From JBGAPI01 sp044221335 (GTDB taxonomy: Bacteria; Pseudomonadota; Gammaproteobacteria; Xanthomonadales; Ahniellaceae), in assembly GCA_044221335.1 (NCBI GenBank), contig JBGAPI010000040.1, positions 1-48,951 on the forward strand: a stretch of 48,951 nt of DNA, given 5' to 3'. The notes beneath the pieces were generated by a model that was given only the letters and a program-made list of their open reading frames with translations, had not been told where the DNA came from and made no database searches. A program made the translations under genes and the position numbers. Below are positions 25,487-34,025 of the stretch, in pieces (positions within the stretch are counted from its first letter, which is position 1; each line of letters opens with the position of its first letter).

Positions 25487-28400
25487 ATGAGAAACCGTAC
25501 CCGCCCCCTGGCCGTCGTACTGATGCTGATCTTCGTCCTGTCCGGCGCGGCAGGACTGATCTACGAATCGATCTGGACCGGCTATCTCGGCAACCTGCTC
25601 GGTCACGCGGCCTATGCCCAGACCCTGGTGCTGGCGATCTTCATGGGCGGCATGGCAGGGGGCGCGGCGATCACCGCGGGTCCGCGCTGGCAGCGGCGGG
25701 ATGCCCTGCTCGGATACGCCGCGATCGAGGCGGCGATCGGCGTGCTCGGCCTCGCGTTCCATTCGGTGTTCCTCGGCGTCAGCGCGTGGCTGTTCGAGCG
25801 GGCGCTGCCGTCGATGGGTTCCGATCTCGGCGTGCAGGCGCTGAAGTGGGGTGTCGCCGCGCTGCTGATCCTGCCGCAGTCGATCCTGCTCGGCATGACC
25901 TTCCCGCTGATGACCACAGGCTACATCCGCCGCCTGCCGCAGCACGACGGCCGCGCGCTCGCCGGCCTGTACTTCAGCAACAGCTTCGGTGCCGCGGTCG
26001 GCGTGCTGGTCGCCACCTTCGTGCTGGTGCCGCGGCTGGCGCTGCCGGGCACGCTCGCCACCGCCGCGGGCCTCAACCTCGTCGTCGCGCTGGTGGCCTT
26101 CGTCGCCGCGAAGCGGCAGCCGGAGCCCGACCCCGCGCTGGCCGCCGAGCGCCGGGCGGCGGCACGTCCGCGGGTCGACGTCGCGGCCGCCAGCGGCGAG
26201 CTTGCCAGCGCCGACGCGCTGCAACTGGTGCTGGTCGCCGCGGCGATCACCGGCGCCACCTCGCTGGTCTACGAGGTCGGCTGGATCCGGATGCTGAACA
26301 TGGCGCTCGGCAGCTCGGTGCACTCCTTCGAGCTCATGCTGGCGGCCTTCATCGGCGGGCTCGCATTCGGCGGCCTCGCGGTGCGGCGCCGGATCGACCG
26401 CGTCCGCCAGCCGCTGGCCGCCGCCGGCATCGCGCAGGTGCTGATGGGCCTTGCTGCCGTCGCGTCGCTGCCGCTGTACGACCACACCTTCGACGCGATG
26501 GGCTGGCTGATGTCGGTGCTCTCCCGCGAGCCGGCGGCCTATCCCTGGTTCAATCTCGGCTCCGCCACGATCGCGATCGCGATCATGATGCCCGCCGCCT
26601 TCTTCGCCGGCATGACCCTGCCGCTGTTCACCCTGTCGCTGCTGCGCGGCGGCCATGGCGAGGCCAGCGTCGGCCGGGTCTATGCGGTGAACACCGTCGG
26701 CGCGATCTTCGGCGTACTCGGCGTCGTCCACGTGCTGGTGCCGATGCTCGGCGTGCGGCTCTCGGTGCTGGCCGCCGGCGCGGTCGACATCGGCCTCGGC
26801 GTCTACCTGCTGCACTGGACCCGCGGTAGCGGCTTCCGCGCCGGCTGGATGCTGGCGACCGCGGCCGGCCTCGCCGGCGTCGGCGCGGTCGTGCTGATGA
26901 AGCCGCCGAGTCCGGAGCGGATCACCTCCGGCGTCTACCGCGCCGGCGCCGAGGTGCTGGCGGTGCAGCGCAAGACGGTCTTCCTGCGCGACGGCAAGAC
27001 CGCGACCGCCTCGTTCACGGTGGCACCCTCCGGCGTCGGCGTGATCGCGACCAACGGCAAACCCGATGCCGCGATCATGCTGCGCGACGACGGCCAGGCG
27101 ACCGGCGACGAGTCGACAATGAGCCTTGCCGGGCTGCTGCCGCTGTCGGCACATGCCGCCCCGAAGCGGGTCGGCATCATCGGGCTCGGCTCCGGCCTCA
27201 CGACCCACACGGTGCTCGGCGACCCGCGGGTCGAGAGCGTCGACACGATCGAGATCGAGCCGGCGATGATCGACGCGGCGCGCGGCTTCGGCGGCCTGGT
27301 CGAGCGCGCCTTCACCGATCCGCGCTCGCACATCCGGATCGAGGACGCGCGCACCTGGTTCGCCAACCAGCGCTCGCACTACGACGTGATCATCTCGGAG
27401 CCGTCGAATCCCTGGGTGAACGGCGTGGCGAGCCTGTTCTCGCGCGAGTTCTACGCCACCATCCCGCGCCATCTCAACAAGGACGGGCTGTTCGTGCAGT
27501 GGGTCCAGATGTATGAGCTGGACAACCGCCTGCTGGCGTCGATCCTCTCGGCGATGGAGCCCAGTTTCCCGCGGGTCGAGGCCTACTCGACCGACGCCGA
27601 CCTGATCCTGATCGCGTCGCCGGATCCGAAGCGCGACCTGTCGCTCTCCCAGGACATCCTGGCGACGATCCGGCCGGGAACGGTGAAGTCGCGCCTGCAC
27701 CTGGACCAGACCGCCGACCTCGCCGCCTGCTGGCTGATGGACGCGGCGGCCTGGTATCCGGTGGCCCGGACGATCGCGCCGCGGCTCAATTCCGAGTACG
27801 ACCCGGTGGTGGCCTACACGGCACCCGAGGCCCGCTTCCTGCGCCGCAGCGTCGACGGGCTCGCCTGGGCGAACCGCTCTACGGTCGCGGCGCCGCTGTG
27901 GATCTCGAACCGCCGGCCGCCGACCGCCGCGGACCTGACCCCCGGCAGCGCCGGCTGCGAGTCCGCCTACGTGACGGTCGGCTCGGACGAGATCGCCAAT
28001 GCCCTGGTCCACCCGGAACAGCGCCGCTACACCGTCGTGCCGTCCGACCTGCGCGACCTCGTCGACCGCCTGGTCGGCCTCGGCGCACGCTGCGACATCG
28101 ACGCGGACCGCGAGCGCCTCGAGGCCGGCCTGTCGAAGCTGGCGTCGTCGGTGGTGTCGACGGCGTCGTACAAGGTGCAGACCGCCCTGTGGACCGAGTC
28201 GCCGCTGGCCGCTTGCGTCGCGAAGGACGCGGACCTGGCGCGGCGTGTCGCGCTCTACCAGGCGATCGGTACCCGCGACCGCGCCCGGGTCGTCGAGCTC
28301 GCCACCGCGGTGCTCGAGCATCCGGACCGCCACGAGGAGCCCGGCTACCGCTCGGTCGCGGTGCAGGCGCTGCTGGCGGCGAGCCTCGATCGGATGAAGT

Positions 28401-28528
28401 CCTCCGAGCGTGCGACGGTGGTGCAGAAGTACCTGGGTGGCATCCCGGCCGCGCCGAACGACAGCATGACGCTGCTGTACCTGATCGCCCAGCCGGATCC
28501 GCCGGCGCCGCCCGCGGCGGCGCCCTGA
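25487..28528 (+). CDS. Polytopic membrane protein fused to a spermidine-synthase-like domain
   Basis: 1013 residues. The N-terminal ~480 residues form about 12-14 membrane helices with MFS-like repeats (LSGAAGLIYESIWTGYLGNL near the start, and a related VYEVGWIRMLNMALGSS about 260 residues later, suggesting internal duplication). The following soluble domain has the SAM-type fold: GIIGLGSGLTTHTVL (about 563-577), DTIEIEPAMIDAA, and SEPSNPWVNGVASLFS. That last string is typical of the fused spermidine-synthase-like class. About 270 helical residues close the chain. The substrate is unknown; in true SpeE this fold transfers aminopropyl groups, but a membrane-tethered member may act on a membrane or exported substrate. 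Converges on the TrmH gene, 7 bases apart. Confidence 0.88.
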   Translation: MRNRTRPLAVVLMLIFVLSGAAGLIYESIWTGYLGNLLGHAAYAQTLVLAIFMGGMAGGAAITAGPRWQRRDALLGYAAIEAAIGVLGLAFHSVFLGVSAWLFERALPSMGSDLGVQALKWGVAALLILPQSILLGMTFPLMTTGYIRRLPQHDGRALAGLYFSNSFGAAVGVLVATFVLVPRLALPGTLATAAGLNLVVALVAFVAAKRQPEPDPALAAERRAAARPRVDVAAASGELASADALQLVLVAAAITGATSLVYEVGWIRMLNMALGSSVHSFELMLAAFIGGLAFGGLAVRRRIDRVRQPLAAAGIAQVLMGLAAVASLPLYDHTFDAMGWLMSVLSREPAAYPWFNLGSATIAIAIMMPAAFFAGMTLPLFTLSLLRGGHGEASVGRVYAVNTVGAIFGVLGVVHVLVPMLGVRLSVLAAGAVDIGLGVYLLHWTRGSGFRAGWMLATAAGLAGVGAVVLMKPPSPERITSGVYRAGAEVLAVQRKTVFLRDGKTATASFTVAPSGVGVIATNGKPDAAIMLRDDGQATGDESTMSLAGLLPLSAHAAPKRVGIIGLGSGLTTHTVLGDPRVESVDTIEIEPAMIDAARGFGGLVERAFTDPRSHIRIEDARTWFANQRSHYDVIISEPSNPWVNGVASLFSREFYATIPRHLNKDGLFVQWVQMYELDNRLLASILSAMEPSFPRVEAYSTDADLILIASPDPKRDLSLSQDILATIRPGTVKSRLHLDQTADLAACWLMDAAAWYPVARTIAPRLNSEYDPVVAYTAPEARFLRRSVDGLAWANRSTVAAPLWISNRRPPTAADLTPGSAGCESAYVTVGSDEIANALVHPEQRRYTVVPSDLRDLVDRLVGLGARCDIDADRERLEAGLSKLASSVVSTASYKVQTALWTESPLAACVAKDADLARRVALYQAIGTRDRARVVELATAVLEHPDRHEEPGYRSVAVQALLAASLDRMKSSERATVVQKYLGGIPAAPNDSMTLLYLIAQPDPPAPPAAAP

Positions 28529-28535
28529 GGCACGC

Positions 28536-29651
28536 TCAGGCGCCGCTGCGGAAGCGGCGCCAGTGCTCGGCCGCGATCACGCCGACCGTGGTCGCGATGT
28601 TGAGGCTCTCCACCGCGCCGCTGCCGGGGACGGTGAGGCCCTTCGGGACCAGCTGGCGCCAGGCCGGCGAGATCCCGCCCCCCTCGGCGCCGAACACGAT
28701 CACCGCCCGCGACGGCAGCGCCGTCGCGTAGAGGTTCTCGCCGCCGTCGACCACGGTGGCCAGCAGCGCGTAGCCGGCGCGCTGCAGCGCGGTGACCGCG
28801 CGCAGCGCATCGCCCAGAGCGACCAGCGGCACCACCTCGGCGCCCCCTTCGGCGACCCGGCAGGCGGCGCCGGACAGCGCCAGTTCGGTGCCGGGCGGCA
28901 GCAGCACGCCGGCCACGGCGAAATTCGCCGCGCTGCGCAGCAGCGCGCCGAGGTTGTGCGGATTGCCGACGCCGTCCAGCAGGAGCACCAGTGACGGGCC
29001 GCCCCCGGACTGGCTGGCGAGGAAGGTCTCGAGCGAAAGCGGCTGCGGCCGCTCGGTGTCGAAGCAGATGCCCTCGTGGTGCTGGGTCTGGGTCAGCCGT
29101 TCCAGGTCCTCGTTCTCGACCAGGCGATAGCCGATGCGCTGCTCGGCGCACCAGGACAGCACCTCGCCGAAGCGCTGCAGCAGCTCGCGGCGCAGGTAGA
29201 TCTTGCGGATGCCGCCGCGGCGGTGCCGGAACACCGCGAGGCACGCGTTGACGCCGAACACCCGAAGTTCGCGCTCGCGGCGCACCGGTACCGCGGCGTC
29301 GTCGAACTCGTCACGCGGCGGGCGCGGGCGCGGGGCGTGCGGCGGCCGCGGCTCATGCCCGTGACCGTGCCCGCGCGGCGGGCGCGGCGCGTAAGGCCGG
29401 GTGCCGTCGCCGCGATCGCGATGATCGGTCGAGGTCGCCGGACCGCGCGGCTGGCGCGGCGGCATCCGGCCGGGTCGGGCGTCGCGCCAGGCATTCGCCG
29501 GGGACGGGCGCTCGGGGCCCGCTGCCCCGGTGGACGGCGCCTCGTCGCGCGGAGGACGCGGAGCGTGCTCGCGCGGCGGCCGGCGCGATGCGCCGTCGTC
29601 GCGACGCCCGCCCCAGGGAGAAGTTCCGGACTTGTCGTCTTTTCGGCTCAT
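28536..29651 (-). CDS. TrmH/SpoU-family RNA 2'-O-methyltransferase with long basic, proline-rich tail
   Basis: 371 residues. The ATG at 29651 overlaps the RND gene stop (ATGA), which fixes it. Residues 1-128 are Arg/Pro/Asp/His-rich with no hydrophobic core, probably disordered and RNA-binding. A substrate-binding domain follows (VFGVNACLAVF at 131-141; HHEGICFDTERP), then the knotted SPOUT domain: LLLDGVGNPHNLGALLRSA, FGAEGGGIS and VESLNIATTVGV are the three family motifs. It is RlmB-like (G2251 of 23S rRNA) in its core but far longer than E. coli RlmB (243), so the target base is not certain. Coupling to an efflux pump gene is odd. Confidence 0.88.
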   Translation of the reverse strand: MSRKDDKSGTSPWGGRRDDGASRRPPREHAPRPPRDEAPSTGAAGPERPSPANAWRDARPGRMPPRQPRGPATSTDHRDRGDGTRPYAPRPPRGHGHGHEPRPPHAPRPRPPRDEFDDAAVPVRRERELRVFGVNACLAVFRHRRGGIRKIYLRRELLQRFGEVLSWCAEQRIGYRLVENEDLERLTQTQHHEGICFDTERPQPLSLETFLASQSGGGPSLVLLLDGVGNPHNLGALLRSAANFAVAGVLLPPGTELALSGAACRVAEGGAEVVPLVALGDALRAVTALQRAGYALLATVVDGGENLYATALPSRAVIVFGAEGGGISPAWRQLVPKGLTVPGSGAVESLNIATTVGVIAAEHWRRFRSGA

Positions 29652-32600
29652 GGACTCGCTTCCGCTGCGGTCGATTCGGGGAGTTGCCGCTCGAGTTCCC
29701 GGCTCACCTGCTCCGGCGAGCCGGTGTAGCGCGCCAGCCACTGGTAGCAGGCCGGCACGATGAACAGCGACAGGAAGGTCGACACCGCGACGCCGAACAC
29801 GACGACGATGCCGATGGTGATCCGGCTCTGCGCGCCGGCGCCGTGCGCCAGCATCAGCGGCAGTGCGCCGACCAGGGTCGCGATCGAGGTCATCAGGATG
29901 GGGCGCAGGCGCACGCTGGCGGACTCGCGCAGCGCCGCGTCGAGGCCCATTCCGCGGTCGCGCAGCTGGTTGGCGAACTCGACGATGAGAATCCCGTTCT
30001 TCGCGGCGAGGCCGACCAGCATGATGATGCCGATCTGGCTGTAGAGGTTCAGCGTGCTGCCGAACAGCTTCAGGCCGAGCAGCGCGCCGAACACGGCCAG
30101 TGGCACGCACAGCATGATCGTGAACGGGTGCACGAAGCTCTCGAATTGCGCCGCCAGCACCAGGTACACCACGAGAAGCGCGAGGCCGAAGGTGACCGCC
30201 ACCGAGGTGTTGGTGTCGGCGAGGTCGCGGCTGTCGCCGCGGGTGTCGCTCATCGCTTCCTTCGGCAGCACCCGCGCCGCGGCGTCGCGCATGAAGTCGA
30301 TCGCCTCGCCCAGCGAATAGTCGGGCGAGAGGCTGGCGCTCAGCGTGATCGCGCGCTGCCTGCCGTAGCGGTTCAATGCGCCGGGCGCGGCCATGTCGGC
30401 GAGCTCGACCAGGTTGGCGAGCGGAATGAGTTTGCCGCTGGACGCGCGCACCTGGATGTTGGCGAGGTCCGCGGGATTGCGCCGGCGCTCGGCGTCGGCC
30501 TGCACGACGACATCGTATTCCTCGCCGTCGCGGCTGAACGTGGTGACGCGGCGCCCGCCCATCAGCGTCTCCAGCGCGCGGCTGATCTCGCCGACGCTGA
30601 CGCCGAGGTCGGCGGCGCGCGCGTGGTCGATCGCCACCCGCATCTGCGGCTGGGTCTCCTTGTAGTCGTTGTCGACCGCGTAGAGCTTCGGGTTGGTCGC
30701 CATCTCCGCGGCGAGCTTGTCGCGCCAGCCGGCGAGCGTCGCGTAGTTCGGGCCCTGCAGCACGAACTGCAGTGGCTGTCCGTAGCCCCGCGACAGGCCC
30801 TGGCGCATCGTCGGCGTGATCCGCACGCCGGGGATGCCGGCGAGGTCGCGGCGCAACTGCTCGATCAGCTGCGCCGCGCCGATCGGGCGCTGGTTCCAGG
30901 GCGTCAGCAGCAGGATCACCTGGCCGGTATGGAACAGCTGGGTGGTCGACGCGCCGCGACCCTGCGGCACCCGCATGTTGACCCGGCTGGCGACGCCGCT
31001 GTCGATCAGCTTCAGCAGCCGCCGCTCGACCTCGCGCACCTTCGCCGTCGTCCACTCGAAGCTGGCGCCCTCGGGGCCGGTGACCGTGACCACCAGCGCG
31101 CCGCGGTCCTCGGTCGGCGCGACCTCCCGCGGCAGCGTGCGGGCGAGGCCGGCGCTGGCGACGAGCGCCGCGAGGACGGCGACGGCGGCGATCCTCGGTC
31201 TGGCGAGCAGCGCGTCGAGCCGGCGCTCGTAGACCGCGCGCAGGCGGACGAACTGGCGGTCGACGAAGGCGGTGAGACCGGCGTCGCGGCGATGCGGCAC
31301 CAGCAGCTTCGAGCACATCATCGGCGTCAGCGACAGCGCCACCAGGCCCGAGATCGCGACCGCCGCGGCGATGGTGACCGCGAGCTCGCGGAACAGCCGG
31401 CCGGTGAATCCGCTCATGAAGCCGACCGGCAGGAACACCGCGACCAGGACGAGGGTCGTCGCCAGCACCGCGAAGCCGACCTCGCGGGTGCCGAGGAAGG
31501 CGGCGACCAGGCGCGACTCGCCGAGGTCGATGCGGCGCTGGCTGTTCTCCAGGACCACGATCGCGTCGTCGACCACGAGGCCGATCGACAGCACCAGCGC
31601 GAGCAGGGTGAGCAGGTTGATCGAGAAGCCGAGCACGTACAGCGCGGCGCAGGCGGTGATCGTGCAGACCGGCACCGTGACCGCCGGGATCAGCGCCGCG
31701 CGCACGCTGCCGAGGAAGAGATAGATCACGACCAGCACCAGCACGATCGCCTGTGCCAGGGTCTTGTAGACCTCGTCGAGCGCGGTATCGACGAAGATGG
31801 TGGCGTCGTAGGCCACGCCGATCTCCAGCCCCTGCGGCAGGCCGCGCCCGATCTCCTCGGCGACGACCTTGGCGCCGCGCGCGACGGCGAGGTCGTTGGC
31901 GGTGCTGGTCTTGACGATGCCGAGGCCCAACTGCGGCGTGCCGTTGCCGCGGTAGTCGTTGCGCGGCTCGTCGGCGCCGAGCTCGATCCGGGCGACATCG
32001 CCGAGGCGCACCACCTGGCCATCGGCCGTGCGGGCGACGGTCAGCGCGGCGAACTGCTCCGGCGTCTCGTAGCCGCGCAGCACGCGCAGGGTGAAGTCCC
32101 GCGTCGTCGAGTTGATCGACCCGGCCGGCAGCTCCACGTTCTCCTTGTTGAGCGCGGCCTCGACGTCGCCGGCCGTGAGCCCGCGGGCCGCCAGCGCGGC
32201 GCGGTCCAGCCACACCCGCATCGCGTAGCGCTGCTCGCCGCCGATCACGACGTTGGCGACGCCGTCGACCGCGGACAGCCGGTCGATCACGTGGCGGCGC
32301 GCGAAGTCGGTCAGTTCGGCCTTCGACAGGGTCGGCGACGACAGGTTGAGCCACAGGATCACGTCGTTGTTGCCGTTGTTCTTGAATACCTGCGGCGGGT
32401 CGGCGTCGACCGGCAGGCGACCGACCACGCGGCTGACCGCGTCGCGCACGTCGTTGGCGGCGGCGTCGATGTCGCGGCCGGTGTTGAACTCGATCGACAC
32501 CGAGGACTGCCCGGTCTGGCTGGTCGACGACAGCGTGCGGATGCCCTCGATGCCGGACACCGCGTCCTCCAGCGGCTTGGTGATCCGGGACTCGATCACC

Positions 32601-32770
32601 GCGGCATCGGCGCCGCGATACACGGTCTGCACCGACACCACCGCCGCATCGATGTCCGGCAGCTCGCGCAGCGGCAGGTTCTTCATCGCAGCGAGCCCCA
32701 GCACGATCAGCAGCAGGCTGATCACGCTGGCGAAGACGGGGCGGCGGACGGAGAGGTCGGAGAGTTTCAA
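29648..32770 (-). CDS. RND-family (HAE-1 type) efflux pump inner-membrane subunit
   Basis: 1040 residues. The only sensible start is TTG at 32770, because a stop occurs 12 codons upstream and the conserved LSVRRPVFASVISLLL begins at once. Twelve helices in two homologous halves with large periplasmic loops. Proton-relay residues are present: the Asp pair in LVLSIGLVVDDAIVVLEN and the Lys in GLAAKNGILIVEFANQ. The pump exports hydrophobic compounds or drugs by proton exchange and needs a periplasmic adaptor and an outer-membrane channel. Neither gene is adjacent: upstream is a heptad repeat array and a palindrome, and downstream a methyltransferase gene. No regulator gene is seen close by. Confidence 0.94.
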   Translation of the reverse strand: MKLSDLSVRRPVFASVISLLLIVLGLAAMKNLPLRELPDIDAAVVSVQTVYRGADAAVIESRITKPLEDAVSGIEGIRTLSSTSQTGQSSVSIEFNTGRDIDAAANDVRDAVSRVVGRLPVDADPPQVFKNNGNNDVILWLNLSSPTLSKAELTDFARRHVIDRLSAVDGVANVVIGGEQRYAMRVWLDRAALAARGLTAGDVEAALNKENVELPAGSINSTTRDFTLRVLRGYETPEQFAALTVARTADGQVVRLGDVARIELGADEPRNDYRGNGTPQLGLGIVKTSTANDLAVARGAKVVAEEIGRGLPQGLEIGVAYDATIFVDTALDEVYKTLAQAIVLVLVVIYLFLGSVRAALIPAVTVPVCTITACAALYVLGFSINLLTLLALVLSIGLVVDDAIVVLENSQRRIDLGESRLVAAFLGTREVGFAVLATTLVLVAVFLPVGFMSGFTGRLFRELAVTIAAAVAISGLVALSLTPMMCSKLLVPHRRDAGLTAFVDRQFVRLRAVYERRLDALLARPRIAAVAVLAALVASAGLARTLPREVAPTEDRGALVVTVTGPEGASFEWTTAKVREVERRLLKLIDSGVASRVNMRVPQGRGASTTQLFHTGQVILLLTPWNQRPIGAAQLIEQLRRDLAGIPGVRITPTMRQGLSRGYGQPLQFVLQGPNYATLAGWRDKLAAEMATNPKLYAVDNDYKETQPQMRVAIDHARAADLGVSVGEISRALETLMGGRRVTTFSRDGEEYDVVVQADAERRRNPADLANIQVRASSGKLIPLANLVELADMAAPGALNRYGRQRAITLSASLSPDYSLGEAIDFMRDAAARVLPKEAMSDTRGDSRDLADTNTSVAVTFGLALLVVYLVLAAQFESFVHPFTIMLCVPLAVFGALLGLKLFGSTLNLYSQIGIIMLVGLAAKNGILIVEFANQLRDRGMGLDAALRESASVRLRPILMTSIATLVGALPLMLAHGAGAQSRITIGIVVVFGVAVSTFLSLFIVPACYQWLARYTGSPEQVSRELERQLPESTAAEASP

Positions 32771-32803
32771 GGGCGTGGGAGGACCGGGATTGTCGGAAGT
32801 TTA

Positions 32804-32915
32804 GGGCACAGGGCCCAGGACTCAGGGCCCAGGGCCCAGGGTCCAGGGTCCAGGGTCCAGGGTCCAGGGTCCAGGGTCCAGGGTCCAGGGTCCAGGGTCC
32901 AGGGTCCAGGGTCCA
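32804..32915. repeat. Tandem heptanucleotide array, 16 units, upstream of the RND gene
   Basis: Reading the plus strand: GGGCACA, GGGCCCA, GGACTCA, GGGCCCA, GGGCCCA, then eleven perfect GGGTCCA units (32839-32915). All 16 units are seven bases long and unbroken. On the minus strand, where the RND gene is read, this is a (TGGACCC)n tract ending 33 bases before the TTG start. Because seven is not a multiple of three, all frames stay open and encode a TLDPGPW repeat; that is not taken as a gene. Such a perfect tract is prone to slippage. Confidence 0.9.
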
Positions 32916-32944
32916 GGTGAGGCGGTGGTACGTATTTCCTCGTC

Positions 32945-33060
32945 CCCGTCATTGCGAGGAGCAGCGCAGCGACGACGAAGCAACCCAGAGCCTTTGCTCT
33001 TGCTTTGGCGCGACGACGAGCAAAGGCACTGGGTTGCTTCGCTGCGCTCGCAATGACGGG
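32945..33060. repeat. Long GTCATTGCGAG palindrome
   Basis: Left arm 32945-32999 and right arm 33018-33060 are inverted repeats. Both arms start from the ends with CCCGTCATTGCGAG, then GAAGCAACCCAG, then GCCTTTGCTC; the left arm has an extra 12 or so bases (GCAGCGCAGCGACGAC region). The CGTCATTGCGAG...GAAGCAA motif is found between genes of many unrelated bacteria. It can form a long hairpin between the RND gene and the DMT gene. Confidence 0.7.
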
Positions 33061-33085
33061 AAACCGCTGTCCCGAGCCCTCAGCC

Positions 33086-33424
33086 CTATTTCGAGAAGAT
33101 GAAGAACGCCCCGACCCCGATCAATCCAAAACCGATCAGCTGCCTGGACGTCACCGCCTCACCGAGGTACCACCAGGAAAACCCGACGAACACGACCAGG
33201 GTGATGATCTCCTGAATCGACTTCAGCTGCGCCGCGGAGAACACCGCATTGCCGTAGCGGTTGGCCGGCACCATCAGGCAGTACTCGAAGAAGGCGATGC
33301 CCCAGGAGGCGAGCACGACGAGCCACAGCGGCGCGCTCTTGAACTTGAGGTGCCCGTACCAGGCGAAGGTCATGAAGACGTTCGAGGCGAGGAGGAGGGC
33401 GATCGGGATCAGGCGATCGAGCAT
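33086..33424 (-). CDS. DMT family small membrane protein (DUF486)
   Basis: 112 residues, start ATG 33424. Four hydrophobic helices (about 5-22, 33-51, 66-86, 93-110) with FMTFAWYGHLKF, WGIAFFEYCLMVPANRYG and FSWWYLGEAVT, which match the DUF486 group of the drug/metabolite transporter superfamily. Members are about 110-120 residues and probably work as dimers in the inner membrane; the substrate is unknown. It is preceded (upstream on minus) by the GTAGGAGCGGC palindrome and followed by a long palindrome, so it seems to be transcribed alone. Confidence 0.9.
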   Translation of the reverse strand: MLDRLIPIALLLASNVFMTFAWYGHLKFKSAPLWLVVLASWGIAFFEYCLMVPANRYGNAVFSAAQLKSIQEIITLVVFVGFSWWYLGEAVTSRQLIGFGLIGVGAFFIFSK

Positions 33425-33436
33425 GACAGTTCCGGT

Positions 33437-33497
33437 GTAGGAGCGGCGTCAGCCGCGAGTGCGAGGCGCCCGGAGTCGCGGCTCACGCCGCTCCTGC
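33437..33497. repeat. GTAGGAGCGGC intergenic palindrome
   Basis: Left arm 33437-33458 (GTAGGAGCGGCGTCAGCCGC and GA) and right arm 33476-33497 (TCGCGGCTCACGCCGCTCCT and GC) are inverted repeats with two mismatches across 22 bases and a 17-base loop. This is the familiar REP-like palindrome of xanthomonads and pseudomonads. It lies between the PilZ gene end and the DMT gene start. Confidence 0.75.
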
Positions 33498-33502
33498 ATC
33501 CG

Positions 33503-33832
33503 TCAGGCCGGTGCCGCGGGATCGAGGAAGCGGCATTCGTACAGCAGCGAGTTCACCCGGTCGTCCTGGCCCGGCACGAACGAGATGCCGAGGTGATCGT
33601 CGCCGACCCGGACCACCTGGCCGCCGAGGCTGATCACGTTGTCGTGGTCGAGCAGGAAGAAGATGCGGACGGTCAGCGGCGCCGCGCCGCGCCAGTTGCG
33701 CGGCAGCGCGAGCCGGGCACCGCCCGCGGACAGGTCCCAGACCTCGGTCAGGAAGCCGTCCTCGCCCACCGCCACCAGGGCGGCGGTGAACACGTCCTTG
33801 CGCGGATAGCGGCGTTTTTCGGCGGCATTCAT
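33503..33832 (-). CDS. PilZ domain protein (putative cyclic-di-GMP effector)
   Basis: 109 residues from ATG 33832; the frame extends upstream across the response-regulator gene, but the domain begins at once with AAEKRRYPRKDVF. Both cyclic-di-GMP binding motifs are seen: RxxxR as R7-R11 (RRYPR) and [D/N]xSxxG as DLSAGG (33-38), so ligand binding is likely. The remaining beta-barrel strands are normal (VISLGGQVVRVGDDHLGISF). Single-domain PilZ proteins relay cyclic-di-GMP to motility, pili or secretion. No Shine-Dalgarno is evident. It is divergent from a two-component pair, 193 bases apart, and may share its control region. Confidence 0.88.
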   Translation of the reverse strand: MNAAEKRRYPRKDVFTAALVAVGEDGFLTEVWDLSAGGARLALPRNWRGAAPLTVRIFFLLDHDNVISLGGQVVRVGDDHLGISFVPGQDDRVNSLLYECRFLDPAAPA

Positions 33833-34025
33833 GTGGATGTGGACAGTAGCGGTCCGAGTCCTTCCGTTCAATTCCGGGGCTTCCGGCGGTTCCGAATGCG
33901 TTACCGGCGTCGCAGTCCCGCGGCGTGCCGGCTGCGCACGATCGGACAACGGATGAATCTTCACATCAGGCACACTTCGCAGGTACTTCAATGTCCGGTC
34001 GGCCTTCAGGGCCCGGGAGTTCGGC
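33833..34025. promoter_or_regulatory. Divergent control region between the PilZ and response-regulator genes
   Basis: 193 bases, less G/C-rich than the flanks (for example TTCCGGCGGTTCCGAATGCG and GATGAATCTTCACATCAGGC), consistent with back-to-back promoters. TACTTCAAT near 33984 could include a -10 box for the plus-strand gene. GGGAG at 34015-34019 is the ribosome site of the response regulator. No clear inverted repeat for a response regulator is seen. Confidence 0.3.

Noticed and set aside
24974..28333. An 1119-codon open frame antisense to the spermidine-synthase-like gene
   Set aside because: Composition is Arg/His/Gln-rich with no domain; the opposite strand encodes a clear membrane protein with conserved motifs.
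28536..32354. A 1272-codon open frame on the minus strand covering the RND gene
   Set aside because: Only its last 371 codons match a known family (TrmH); the rest is a shadow of the RND gene in another frame, Arg/Ala/Pro-rich, open because of G/C-rich third positions.
29588..32920. A 1110-codon plus-strand frame opposite the RND gene
   Set aside because: Antisense shadow; no domain, no ribosome site, and it ends in the heptad repeat.
32767..32952. Minus-strand frame encoding a TLDPGPW repeat peptide
   Set aside because: It is simply the translation of the seven-base tandem repeat; all three frames are open there and no start signal is seen.
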